From Sphingobacteriales bacterium (GTDB taxonomy: Bacteria; Bacteroidota; Bacteroidia; AKYH767-A; OLB10), in assembly GCA_021299095.1 (NCBI GenBank), contig JAJTFW010000009.1:1-41685 (forward strand): a DNA stretch of 41,685 bases, written 5' to 3'. Positions within the stretch are counted from its first letter, which is position 1; each line of letters opens with the position of its first letter. Below, piece after piece: positions 9,177 through 17,935 of this stretch. Position numbers and translations under genes: made by a program. The notes beneath the pieces are model-generated. The model made no database searches. It saw only the letters and a list, made by a program, of their open reading frames with translations, and was not told where the DNA came from.

Positions 9177-9186
9177 AACACAGCCC

Positions 9187-9519
9187 ATGACCGAGAACGA
9201 TACATTGCCCGAAATCAAATCGCTGCGCGATCGTGTAGTTGACGTGCTAAAGACTTGTTACGATCCTGAGATTCCGGTCGACATCTGGGAATTGGGTCTC
9301 ATTTACGAGATCAACATCAACGACGGGAACGATGTACACATCCGCATGACGCTCACCTCGCCGGCCTGTCCGGTCGCCGAAACCTTGCCTCCTGATGTTG
9401 AGCAGAAAGTGCGTGATATGCCCGATGTAAACAGCGCCAAAGTCGAAATCACGTTTGAGCCACCTTGGGAGAAAAGCATGATGAGCGAAGAAGCCCGGCT
9501 TGAACTCGGGATGTGGTGA
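9187..9519 (+). CDS. sufT: SufT-like MIP18/DUF59 Fe-S maturation protein
   Basis: A 110-residue MIP18-family (DUF59) protein. It begins with the family pattern VLKTCYDPEIPVDIWELGLIY and has the later TLTSPACPVAETLP segment with the conserved cysteine, followed by VEITFEPPW. SufT/PaaD-like proteins assist maturation of particular Fe-S proteins. The position directly after sufE is typical of suf operons in many bacteria. The gene symbol is given by context; the individual client proteins are not known. Confidence 0.9.
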   Translation: MTENDTLPEIKSLRDRVVDVLKTCYDPEIPVDIWELGLIYEININDGNDVHIRMTLTSPACPVAETLPPDVEQKVRDMPDVNSAKVEITFEPPWEKSMMSEEARLELGMW

Positions 9520-9550
9520 TGTACACAATGGAAACCCAAGCTGAACGCTG

Positions 9551-10057
9551 ATGTCGGATATCGTTAACAAGGTCGCTCAAAGCGGATTGGTCACCATCGA
9601 CCTCGAGGACTTGTACCCCGAAGGTGAACGCATACTGTTCGATATTTCACACCTCCTCATTGAAGGCTTATTGTTGCGCGAAAAGGATTTTCGTGAATTT
9701 ATAGCACAACACGACTGGATTGCATATTCAGCAAAGCACGTGGCTTTGTATTGCTCAACAGACGCCATCATACCACGATGGGCCTGGATGCTGCTTACCA
9801 ACGCACTTGCTCCTTTCGCAAAGACCATCGTAGTGGGTGATCTTGAATCGCTCGAATCGCATCTGTACATGGAAGTACTCCGAAGCATTAATTCCGAGGA
9901 GTATCGTGATCAGCGGGTGGTGATCAAGGGTTGCAGCAACAAACCGGTTCCAGCGCAGGCTTATGCCCGCTTGACTGAAATACTACGGCCTGTCGTTAAA
10001 AGCATACTCTACGGAGAGCCCTGCAGTACTGTACCGGTGTACAAGCGGAGTTCCTGA
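9551..10057 (+). CDS. DUF2480 family protein
   Basis: A 168-residue soluble protein that I recognise as the DUF2480 family of Bacteroidota; its function is not established. It starts with VNKVAQSGLVTIDLEDLYPEG and contains WIAYSAKHVALYCSTDAIIPRWAWMLL split across conserved hydrophobic segments, with no signal peptide or membrane helix. Near the C-terminus VVIKGCSNKPVP carries a cysteine. It follows sufT by 31 bases in the same direction and is likely co-transcribed, which suggests a link to iron-sulfur metabolism. That link is an inference from position only. Confidence 0.85.
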   Translation: MSDIVNKVAQSGLVTIDLEDLYPEGERILFDISHLLIEGLLLREKDFREFIAQHDWIAYSAKHVALYCSTDAIIPRWAWMLLTNALAPFAKTIVVGDLESLESHLYMEVLRSINSEEYRDQRVVIKGCSNKPVPAQAYARLTEILRPVVKSILYGEPCSTVPVYKRSS

Positions 10058-10076
10058 AGCCACTTCCCTGATTTCG

Positions 10077-10084
10077 TACATTCG
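10077..10084 (+). promoter_or_regulatory. possible -7 promoter element of the polyprenyl synthase gene
   Basis: TACATTCG is a TTCG variant of TAnnTTTG, 23 bases before the ATG at 10108. The same TTCG variant precedes the membrane pyrophosphatase and propeller genes in this window. No clear -33 was identified. Confidence 0.35.
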
Positions 10085-10107
10085 CCCGGTTCACCCCACA
10101 CGCTATA

Positions 10108-11085
10108 ATGGCATCACAACTCGATCAGATCCGCACCCCTATTCGGGCTGAAATGGATGCCTTCGAACCCCGGTTCCGGGAGGCGATGCGTAGTACCGTG
10201 CCGCTGCTGGACCGGATCATGACCTATATCGTGAAACGTAAAGGCAAGCAGATGCGTCCGATGTTTGTCTTTTTTTCATCAGGACTATGCGGCGGTATCA
10301 GCGATAGCAGTTTTCGTGCAGCATCGCTCATCGAACTGCTCCATACAGCCACACTCGTTCACGACGATGTAGTGGACGATAGCAACCTTCGCCGCGGTTT
10401 CTTTTCGATTAATGCACTTTGGAAAAATAAGATTGCAGTTCTTGCCGGTGATTATCTGCTTTCCCGCGGACTCCTGCTCGCCGTAGAGCACCGCGAATTC
10501 GAATTGCTGAGTATCGTTTCCGACGCAGTACGTAAGATGAGCGAAGGCGAGTTACTCCAGATTGAAAAAGCACGTCGGCTGGATATTACCGAAGAGGTCT
10601 ATTTTGAAATCATCTCAGCAAAAACAGCTTCCCTCATTGCATCGTGTTGTGCTACCGGAGCGAGTGCCGCAGGTGCGGACGCTGAAACGGTAACGCGCAT
10701 GCATGATTTCGGTCTTGCGGTGGGAATTGCCTTCCAGATCAAGGACGACCTTCTCGATTTTGACGATTCGGTAAAAACGGGAAAGCCTCGTGGTGGCGAC
10801 ATCAAGGAACACAAACTCACATTGCCGCTTATTCATGCATTGGGAAAGGTGGATGCAGAGCAAAAGCGGTTTATCATCAATACGGTAAAGAATCATTCGG
10901 ATGACGACGCCAGGGTGTCCCGTGTCATGGACCTGATTCAAACATCCGGAGGCATCAACTATGCCCGGCAGCAGATGGAATCCTACCGGAAAAAGGCATT
11001 TACGCTGCTGGAGAACTTTCCCGATTCCCCCTACAAGGAAGGTCTTATCCACCTGGTCCAATTTACGACCGACCGCAGTCATTGA
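10108..11085 (+). CDS. polyprenyl diphosphate synthase (octaprenyl/heptaprenyl type)
   Basis: A 325-residue trans-isoprenyl diphosphate synthase. The first aspartate-rich motif is LVHDDVVDDS and the second is FQIKDDLLDFDD; the GKQMRP segment that binds isopentenyl diphosphate is also present. It condenses isopentenyl diphosphate onto an allylic primer to give a long polyprenyl chain, most likely the menaquinone side chain in this phylum. The exact chain length cannot be read reliably, so no gene symbol is given (ispB is the usual name for the octaprenyl enzyme). It lies 50 bases after the DUF2480 gene. Confidence 0.92.
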   Translation: MASQLDQIRTPIRAEMDAFEPRFREAMRSTVPLLDRIMTYIVKRKGKQMRPMFVFFSSGLCGGISDSSFRAASLIELLHTATLVHDDVVDDSNLRRGFFSINALWKNKIAVLAGDYLLSRGLLLAVEHREFELLSIVSDAVRKMSEGELLQIEKARRLDITEEVYFEIISAKTASLIASCCATGASAAGADAETVTRMHDFGLAVGIAFQIKDDLLDFDDSVKTGKPRGGDIKEHKLTLPLIHALGKVDAEQKRFIINTVKNHSDDDARVSRVMDLIQTSGGINYARQQMESYRKKAFTLLENFPDSPYKEGLIHLVQFTTDRSH

Positions 11086-11134
11086 TTTAACTGTTTTCAG
11101 TGCCTGACAGGTAGTGAAGCCCGATTCCAGCAGT

Positions 11135-11142
11135 TATCTTTA
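11135..11142 (+). promoter_or_regulatory. possible -7 promoter element of dnaG
   Basis: TATCTTTA differs from TAnnTTTG only in the last base and ends 10 bases before the dnaG ATG. It sits in the 67-base gap after the polyprenyl synthase gene. Confidence 0.35.
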
Positions 11143-11152
11143 CGCATAGATC

Positions 11153-13117
11153 ATGATCAGCAATACCACCAAGGAGCAGATTCTGGATTCCGCCCGCATA
11201 GAAGAGGTGGTGGGTGATTTCGTGGTCTTGCGAAAGCGCGGTGCGAATTTGTTGGGACTCTGTCCCTTTCACAACGAACGTACCCCCTCATTCACGGTTT
11301 CTCCCGCGAAGGGGTTTTTCAAGTGTTTCGGATGCGGTAAGGCCGGCGATTCGGCCACCTTTGTCATGGAGCACGAGCACCTCACATTTCCTGAGGCGCT
11401 GCGATGGCTTGCTACAAAGTACAACATCACAATCGAGGAGGAGGCTCCATCTGCCGAACAGGCTGAACAGGACTCCTTGCGCGAGAACCTGTTCACCGTA
11501 ACCGGCTTTGCCCAGGATTTTTTCGAAGACGCACTCTGGAACAGCGATGAAGGACGTTCGGTTGGTCTTTCCTATTTCCGCGAACGTGGTTTCAGTGACC
11601 AAACCATCCGAAAGTTCAAACTCGGTTATGCATTCGAAAAGTGGGATGCATTGACGGCTGCCGCATCAGAACGCGGTTTTCAACCGGAATTGCTGGAGAA
11701 AACCGGACTCACCATAGCTCAGGAAAACCGTCGGTACGATCGGTTCAGGGCGCGCGTGGTTTTCCCGATACACAACCTGACCGGAAGGCCTGTAGGTTTC
11801 GGTGCCAGGATTCTGAAATCCGACCCCAAGAGCCCGAAGTACTTGAACTCTCCCGAAACGGAGATTTACTTCAAGAGTAAAAACCTATATGGTATCGCAC
11901 ATGCCAAGAAGGCGATTATTGCATTGGATGCCTGTTACCTCGTTGAGGGGTATACAGATGTGGTATCCCTGCACCAGGCGGGTGTCGAAAATGTGGTGGC
12001 CTCCAGTGGAACCGCACTCACGGTAGAGCAAATCCGCCTGATTGGACGCTATACCCGGAACATTACGGTGCTGTATGATGGCGACCCCGCAGGGATAAAG
12101 GCCTCCCTGCGTGGCATTGATCTCATTCTGGAAGAAGGAATGAATGTTCGTGTGGTCCTGTTCCCCGATGGCGATGATCCCGATTCATTTTCAAAGCGTG
12201 TGGATCAGGTTGAGCTGAAACGCTTCCTGGACGCAGAAGCGGTCGATTTTATCAGTTTTAAAACACGGTTGTTGCTAGGCGATGCCGCGGGAGATCCGAT
12301 TAAACGTGCAGCATTGATACGTGATATCGTTTCGACCATCGCAAAGGTTCCTGATGCCATCACACGTGCTTCGTATATCCGTCATACTGCTGTCCTTATG
12401 GAGATGGCCGAGAACGTATTGCTCGGCGAACTCAATAAGTTATTACGGAGCAAGGCCACAAGTCGCCCTACCGATCCGGGCGCAGTACCTGGGCCATCAC
12501 AAGATGGTGTCGAATCCGGTGGCCCCGAAGATCCGGGTGCCGAAGAGCAGACTGTAGATGAGTTCGATGCCATCACCCAGGAAGAGGAGATTATCCGGAT
12601 CCTGTTGTTGTATGCCGATCATGAAATTATGGTCCCGGATGCTGAAACAGATAGAACCGATGGACCCCAAGTGCGTATCCGTGACTTCATCGTTTCCGAA
12701 TTGCGTTTCGATGATATCCGGTTTATGAATCCGGTATATGCAGGAATCCTCGCGGAGTTTGCGGCGCTATCCGACAACGCGCTTGGGTATGATCAGCAAC
12801 GCTTCTTACAAGTTCTTGATCCGGAGATACGCCAAACAGCTATTAGTCTGATGACACCTACACATCAGCTGGCCGATTGGTCACGCCATAAGATTGATGT
12901 CAAGACCGAAGAACAGCAACTCCACAAGGCTGTGATCGATCCGGTGGCCTACATCAAGAAAAAGCAGATCATCCGTATCAAGGCGAATAAGTTTCTCGAG
13001 CTCAAGACACTTTCGGAAGCAGGTATCTCATCCGACCATTTGCTGGAGGAATTGCGAGAATTGAATAATCTGCAGATGTATTACAACCGATTGACGAATA
13101 CCGTCATTCAGAAGTGA
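11153..13117 (+). CDS. dnaG: DNA primase DnaG
   Basis: A 654-residue bacterial primase that makes RNA primers at the replication fork. The N-terminal CHC2 zinc finger is clear (CPFHNERTPSF followed by FFKCFGCG near residues 41-62). The TOPRIM catalytic core follows, with YLVEGYTDVVSLHQAG and VLYDGDPAGIKAS carrying the acidic metal ligands. A variable linker rich in Pro, Gly and acidic residues (about residues 438-470) precedes the C-terminal helicase-interacting part. The stop overlaps the convergent propeller gene by 10 bases, leaving no room for a terminator. The ATG at 11153 gives the usual start, close to ILDSARIEEVVGDFV. Confidence 0.97.
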   Translation: MISNTTKEQILDSARIEEVVGDFVVLRKRGANLLGLCPFHNERTPSFTVSPAKGFFKCFGCGKAGDSATFVMEHEHLTFPEALRWLATKYNITIEEEAPSAEQAEQDSLRENLFTVTGFAQDFFEDALWNSDEGRSVGLSYFRERGFSDQTIRKFKLGYAFEKWDALTAAASERGFQPELLEKTGLTIAQENRRYDRFRARVVFPIHNLTGRPVGFGARILKSDPKSPKYLNSPETEIYFKSKNLYGIAHAKKAIIALDACYLVEGYTDVVSLHQAGVENVVASSGTALTVEQIRLIGRYTRNITVLYDGDPAGIKASLRGIDLILEEGMNVRVVLFPDGDDPDSFSKRVDQVELKRFLDAEAVDFISFKTRLLLGDAAGDPIKRAALIRDIVSTIAKVPDAITRASYIRHTAVLMEMAENVLLGELNKLLRSKATSRPTDPGAVPGPSQDGVESGGPEDPGAEEQTVDEFDAITQEEEIIRILLLYADHEIMVPDAETDRTDGPQVRIRDFIVSELRFDDIRFMNPVYAGILAEFAALSDNALGYDQQRFLQVLDPEIRQTAISLMTPTHQLADWSRHKIDVKTEEQQLHKAVIDPVAYIKKKQIIRIKANKFLELKTLSEAGISSDHLLEELRELNNLQMYYNRLTNTVIQK

Positions 13118-14346
13118 TTCGGCTGGTGTAGCACTCGTACCGATTTCCAACTACCATCAACGGGGCGAATCAGAAGTAAGCCCGGAGGAAGTCCCGCGAG
13201 ATCTATCAACCCTTGGCTTGTGTTCGTAAAAGAAACAACTCGTCCTTCCGGTAATAGGATTTCCACCTGCACAGCATCGCGTACATCGGTCAATCGGATA
13301 AACCGACCCGATGGATTCGGATAGGCACGGACAGACGCACTTGTTTCTTGCAACACGGCAATTCCAGTTGTGGTCTGCGTATCCAAAATATATAGCCCCG
13401 CAGTCTGCGTGCCAATCCAGATACGTCCAGCACTGTCTCTCGCCAGGCATTGTACCGTAATGTCATCCAGTGGCGAGTTGGTACTGTCGGAGTAGCTGAA
13501 ACTTGAACCGGATTTCCGGATCAGTCCTTTGTTCAAACTGCCAATCCACGCATCCTGCATACTATCGGCCAGTATGCAGGTGAGTCCGCTGGTGGGGATA
13601 TTGGATGAAACCAAATTGTAGGTGAACCAGCCGAAGGGATTCAGTTTTACAATGAGGCCATTTGCAGGTGATACGAATAGTATATTCCCCGCTGCATCTT
13701 GGTCAATCCCTAAAACGGTGTTGTCGGAAATACCGGAGTTTTGGATGGTGAAGGAGGTTAATGTGGTGTCATTGACTACGCGCAGAGCTCCTCCGTTTAC
13801 TGTTCCCGCCCAAAGTTCATTGTTCACGGTGTCGTGGTGCAGGCAGGCAATGTTGTTCGAGCCCAGGACACTGTTCCACATGGTGTAGATAGTCCAGTTG
13901 CCCACGCTATCGATTCGTACGAGTCCGGCAGTTGTACCTAACCACAAGCTACCTGATGGTCCTTTTGAAAGTGACCGAACGTAGTCATCTGGTAAGGATG
14001 AGTTCGATGTGTTCAGATTCGTCCATGCGGTATCGTTGTAGGTATATAAACCCGCACTGAACGTTCCGATGAACTTGGTGTTATCAGTTCCGATGCACAA
14101 GCTCCGGATATCGTTGCTGGCAAGTGGTGAATTGGTGCTATTGAAAACGGTCCATGCGCCATTCGAGAATCGTGCAAGTCCGAAATCGGTGCCAATCCAG
14201 GCAGTTCCATCGGATTCAAAAGCAATGCAACGCACTGACGGAAAGGGTAGCGGGGAATTGGTATCTGTATACTGTGTCCAGTTCTGTGCGAAGCTTGATC
14301 CACCAATGCAAACGGCTAACATGAATATAATTACGGCGCGAAACAT
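13108..14346 (-). CDS. T9SS-exported seven-bladed propeller protein
   Basis: A 412-residue exported protein. A signal peptide (residues 1-20, ending SSFA before Gln21) is followed by seven repeats of about 42-45 residues, beginning near residues 30, 72, 115, 158, 203, 247 and 290. Each has the pattern N-S-x-L/I, then a hydrophobic core, then W-I-G-T or a variant, as in two-component regulator propeller repeats. Seven blades would close one complete propeller. The last ~75 residues (from AYPNPSG at 341) resemble a T9SS type A sorting domain. No kinase or transmembrane part is present, so it is probably a secreted or surface-bound ligand-binding protein. Substrate unknown. The start ATG has a TATTTTCG box 17 bases upstream. 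Confidence 0.87.
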   Translation of the reverse strand: MFRAVIIFMLAVCIGGSSFAQNWTQYTDTNSPLPFPSVRCIAFESDGTAWIGTDFGLARFSNGAWTVFNSTNSPLASNDIRSLCIGTDNTKFIGTFSAGLYTYNDTAWTNLNTSNSSLPDDYVRSLSKGPSGSLWLGTTAGLVRIDSVGNWTIYTMWNSVLGSNNIACLHHDTVNNELWAGTVNGGALRVVNDTTLTSFTIQNSGISDNTVLGIDQDAAGNILFVSPANGLIVKLNPFGWFTYNLVSSNIPTSGLTCILADSMQDAWIGSLNKGLIRKSGSSFSYSDSTNSPLDDITVQCLARDSAGRIWIGTQTAGLYILDTQTTTGIAVLQETSASVRAYPNPSGRFIRLTDVRDAVQVEILLPEGRVVSFTNTSQGLIDLAGLPPGLLLIRPVDGSWKSVRVLHQPNHF

Positions 14347-14362
14347 GGTGTTGGTGTATGGA

Positions 14363-14401
14363 GCGAAAATACAAAGCCGCCCGGTGATTCCGGACGGCCT
14401 T
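14363..14401 (-). terminator. rho-independent terminator after the lysyl-oxidase gene
   Basis: The 9-base arms 14376-14384 and 14390-14398 are complementary except at one position and enclose a 5-base loop. On the minus strand that position is a U-G type wobble, and the hairpin is followed by a T-rich tail (TTTGTATTTTCG). It lies 27 bases after the stop of the 17773-14426 gene. Confidence 0.75.
14364..14371 (-). promoter_or_regulatory. possible -7 promoter element of the propeller gene
   Basis: Minus-strand TATTTTCG, one mismatch from TAnnTTTG, 17 bases before the ATG at 14346. It overlaps the T-rich tail of the terminator of the preceding gene, so termination and re-initiation would occur at the same place. 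Confidence 0.4.
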
Positions 14402-14425
14402 GTGTGTGTTTTATGGAGAATTGGA

Positions 14426-17400
14426 TTATTCTACGATAAGTCTTTTTGATTGTACTTCACCTGCAAGTCTCAGACTTACAATATATACTCCTCGGTGGAA
14501 TTTGCGCAGGTCAATGTTCAGCGTATTGATACCCTGTTCTGCAGTCGTCTGTCCTGAGTAGATCTCCTGACCTATGACGTTGATGATGGTGATCTGAGCA
14601 CTTTCTCCTTCGTTGGCATTGTAACGGAGTTCAACCTGCTCGGTTGCCGGGTTGGGGATGAGGCTGAGTTCCATTGGTAGGCTAGATCCATCGGTTATGC
14701 GCGGACAGGTTGTCAGGGTGATTGACTTCCGCTGGTAGCTGCTGGTTCCGCAGGCATTGGAAGCAGCGACACGTACATAACCGCTGGCAGCACTGAGGGA
14801 GAAGTTGATGCTAACGGATGCACTTCCTTGTCCACTTGCGAATGTAGCTCCACTAGGTGCCGTCCAGTTGTGCGATGTAGCTCCATAAACGGGGGTAACA
14901 GAAAATGCAACCCCAGCTGCACCTTTGCAGATAGTCGATGGACCATTGATTACACCTGGGACACTAACAGCGGCATTCACGGATAACGAACGTGAAGTAC
15001 TGGTACCGCAACCGTTGGTAGCACGCACACTAAGTGTACCCTTGGTGAACGAGGTGCTGAACTGAACCTGAACGGTTGACGTTCCCTGTCCGCTGAGAAT
15101 TGTAGCTCCAGTGGGCATGGTCCAGGTGTAGCCTACTCCGGTAACGGCAGTAACCGAGTACGTGTGTATTCCCCTGCAGACTCCATTGGCAGGACCGATG
15201 ATGGCTGCCGGAGTGGTGGGCGTATTGAGTGTGATGGAACGTGAGAGTGATGCACTCGTTCCGCAGGAGTTGGATGCGTTGACTGCCAACGTGCCACTCG
15301 TGAATCCGGTATTGAAGCGGAGGCTGATGGAATTGGTTCCCGCTCCAGACAGGATTGTGGTATTGGCTGGTATCGACCAGTTGTATGTAGTTGCACCTGT
15401 GACTGTATTACACGTGTATTGTATCACATCGTTGGGGCAGGCCTTCAGGTTTCCGGTGAGTGAAGTTGGTGCAACCGGAGCACCTGTCAATACGGTAACC
15501 GTTGAACACTTTGAACTGCTGGTTCCGCAGGCATTGATGGCCGAAACGCAAACACTTCCTGAAAGTGCGCTTCCTGCGCTCACACTAATGGAGGATCCAC
15601 TCCCACCGGAGGTGATGTTCATGCCTGAGGGCACGCTCCAGCTGTATGAAGTGGCGCCGCTCACAGCGCTAGCCGTATAGGTTGCGGTGAAGGGCGCGCA
15701 GCCGCTCAAATTACCGGAAAATGAAGCCGGTGATGAGGGCGCAGACGCAACTACAACAGTGACCAGCGCCGTATCTGTGCATGCACCTTGGGTTCCAACG
15801 ACGGTATAGGTTGTTGTTTGTGCAGGACTTGCCGTTACAGTGCTACCCGTTGTGGTATTGAGCCCCGTAGCTGGTGACCATACGTAGTCGTTCGCGCCGC
15901 TTGCATTAAGTGTAACACTTCCACCACCGCAAATAGCAGATGGCGTATTGGTTGTCACATTGATGCTGCTGTTCATGGTGACAGCAACGCTGGCCGAATT
16001 TTGACAACCTGTTCCACTCTCCGTTGCAGTAACGGTGTAGGTGCTGTTGCTTTGAGGGAATGCGGTGACGGTTGAACCGCTGGCACTGAATCCTGCAGGA
16101 TTCGAACTCCAGGCATAGCTTACGGTGGTAGGTACAACATTATTCAAGGTCAGTGTCCAGTTTTGGATTGTACCTACATCAGTGTTTGCAAGGTCAATAA
16201 CTTTCAGCAGCCAGGTTCCGTTTACGTTTCCGGTCAGGCTGTTGAATGACCCTTCCGGCTTGAAACTACCCGTGAATGGAGCTGCACCTGAGCTGATGAA
16301 ATTAGCAGCACTTGTGGTAAATACGGTGTTGGTGTAGTTGTCACCGCTTCCACCCCTTCGATTGCTTAGGATAATGCTGTTTTGTGATGGGGAAATCAGA
16401 ACGAGTTGTATGTCGCCCGCATAGGTGTGCGTGATGTTCACCTTTACTGATACCACTGTACTGGAATTGATTGTAGCCGGGTTGATTCCACTTACAGCGA
16501 TAGGGCTGCTAACTCCATTGGCGTTGTTGTCCGGAATGGAGTAGGCGGTTGTGTTGCTGAAAGCAGTTGCCAGGTTAGTGGTACCCCCAGTCGTGGCTGT
16601 GGCACTTAGAGAAACAGCTTCTCCCGGACAAACCGATGTAGGATTTGCAGCAGCCGTTACTGGAATTTGCGAAACCGTAACGGTTGCCGGATTCGAAGTA
16701 GAAACACAGGATGTCCCGCTGTTGACGGTTACACTGTAGGATCCGGATTGCGTTACCGTGATGGATTGCGTGGTGGCTCCGTTTGACCACAGGTAGTTCT
16801 GTGCAGAACTGGCCGTAAGGGAGACACTACCTCCTTGGCAGAACGAAGTAGAGCCGCTCGCCGTAATGACAGGATTACTACCGCCTTGTTGCGTGAGCGT
16901 GATGGGTGTTGCCAATACGTTATTGGTCTCGTCACTTTCAAGGAAATAGTTGTAAGGGTCAAGCTGCACAACAATCCAATAATTCCCATTGCATACACCC
17001 GGAGGAATATTGATCCACATACCGTCAAGCGACTGGTAGTAGATATCCGTGTAACCCGAGGATATCCCTTGTACTGACTGAGAGCATCCGTATGCTCCGC
17101 CGCCGAGCCCATAATTGGGGAAGTTGGAATTGATGAGGGTATTGCCTGCGCTATCTGTGCAATGTCCGTTGTAGGTAGAGCAGGAGCCATAATCCATCAG
17201 GCAGAATGCCAGTTTGGAACCTGTACCAATCACGGGCCAGTTCAGTGGATTGGGATCAGAGGTTGCGGTACGAAGGGTGTATATACCCCAATCGTCAACG
17301 TGCATATGACCATGTGACGGGTGGTAGGTCATTGTTCCGGCCACTCGGTCGGTGTACGACATCGTGTTTCCGTTTTTACGGTACACGCGTTGATTGAGAA

Positions 17401-17773
17401 TCGTCTTTAAGGGTTGTCCGTTGGGACAAGTAAATGTCGACGAAACGTTGTAGAATGTATCCGTGCCACAGATTGCAGTCGGGGTGGAGCGCACTTCCAG
17501 CGGACCCAATCCGACATTGGGACTAGAAACCGAAAGCCTGAGTCGTCCGTCGTTTCCGTTGCAAGATGGATTACATACCTGCGGATACTCGAGGTATCCG
17601 CTCGAGCCATTCACAAGCATGGGAGGCCTGGCCACCTTGATATCCGGCAGCAGGTCACATTGGGTTGTGCCGTTTTGACAAACGCAGGATGTGGCATTGG
17701 TAGTAGTACATTGGGCCAATACTGCTGCAGGCATTAACATCACGAAGATCAGCGCACGTAGGAGTAGTTTCAT
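14426..17773 (-). CDS. T9SS-exported multidomain protein with lysyl oxidase domain
   Basis: This 1115-residue exported protein starts at the ATG 17771-17773 (an upstream in-frame TTG only lengthens the signal peptide). The signal peptide is residues 1-20. Residues ~43-292 form a lysyl oxidase domain: copper-site histidines 151, 154, 156 and 158 in YHPSHGHMHVDDW, Lys187 in SKLAFCLMD, and Tyr245 in TDIYYQSLDGMWINI align with human LOX Lys320 and Tyr355, which form the lysyl tyrosylquinone cofactor; GNYWIVV and ESDETNN follow as in LOX. An Ig/PKD-like domain (~300-370), a proprotein-convertase P domain (~405-545), further PKD-like domains, and four ~83-residue repeats with a CGTS motif (~681-1020) follow. 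A T9SS sorting domain ends the protein (~1037-1115). Predicted role: copper-dependent oxidation of amines or lysines outside the cell; substrate unknown. Confidence 0.9.
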   Translation of the reverse strand: MKLLLRALIFVMLMPAAVLAQCTTTNATSCVCQNGTTQCDLLPDIKVARPPMLVNGSSGYLEYPQVCNPSCNGNDGRLRLSVSSPNVGLGPLEVRSTPTAICGTDTFYNVSSTFTCPNGQPLKTILNQRVYRKNGNTMSYTDRVAGTMTYHPSHGHMHVDDWGIYTLRTATSDPNPLNWPVIGTGSKLAFCLMDYGSCSTYNGHCTDSAGNTLINSNFPNYGLGGGAYGCSQSVQGISSGYTDIYYQSLDGMWINIPPGVCNGNYWIVVQLDPYNYFLESDETNNVLATPITLTQQGGSNPVITASGSTSFCQGGSVSLTASSAQNYLWSNGATTQSITVTQSGSYSVTVNSGTSCVSTSNPATVTVSQIPVTAAANPTSVCPGEAVSLSATATTGGTTNLATAFSNTTAYSIPDNNANGVSSPIAVSGINPATINSSTVVSVKVNITHTYAGDIQLVLISPSQNSIILSNRRGGSGDNYTNTVFTTSAANFISSGAAPFTGSFKPEGSFNSLTGNVNGTWLLKVIDLANTDVGTIQNWTLTLNNVVPTTVSYAWSSNPAGFSASGSTVTAFPQSNSTYTVTATESGTGCQNSASVAVTMNSSINVTTNTPSAICGGGSVTLNASGANDYVWSPATGLNTTTGSTVTASPAQTTTYTVVGTQGACTDTALVTVVVASAPSSPASFSGNLSGCAPFTATYTASAVSGATSYSWSVPSGMNITSGGSGSSISVSAGSALSGSVCVSAINACGTSSSKCSTVTVLTGAPVAPTSLTGNLKACPNDVIQYTCNTVTGATTYNWSIPANTTILSGAGTNSISLRFNTGFTSGTLAVNASNSCGTSASLSRSITLNTPTTPAAIIGPANGVCRGIHTYSVTAVTGVGYTWTMPTGATILSGQGTSTVQVQFSTSFTKGTLSVRATNGCGTSTSRSLSVNAAVSVPGVINGPSTICKGAAGVAFSVTPVYGATSHNWTAPSGATFASGQGSASVSINFSLSAASGYVRVAASNACGTSSYQRKSITLTTCPRITDGSSLPMELSLIPNPATEQVELRYNANEGESAQITIINVIGQEIYSGQTTAEQGINTLNIDLRKFHRGVYIVSLRLAGEVQSKRLIVE

Positions 17774-17935
17774 GGAGAAATAAAGCTTCAATATGTTGTT
17801 TTTGGTTCAACGCAATTTACATCAAAAACGAAGCGAATGCAACATTTTTATGTCCACAGAAAATTCAATGTATACCCCCATTATTGAGCATTCTATTGAT
17901 GATATTTTCGACTTTATACCCAAAAAAGAAACAAA

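Noticed and set aside
13108-17773. Propeller and lysyl-oxidase genes as one operon
   Set aside because: A good hairpin with T-rich tail and a separate -7 box lie between them.
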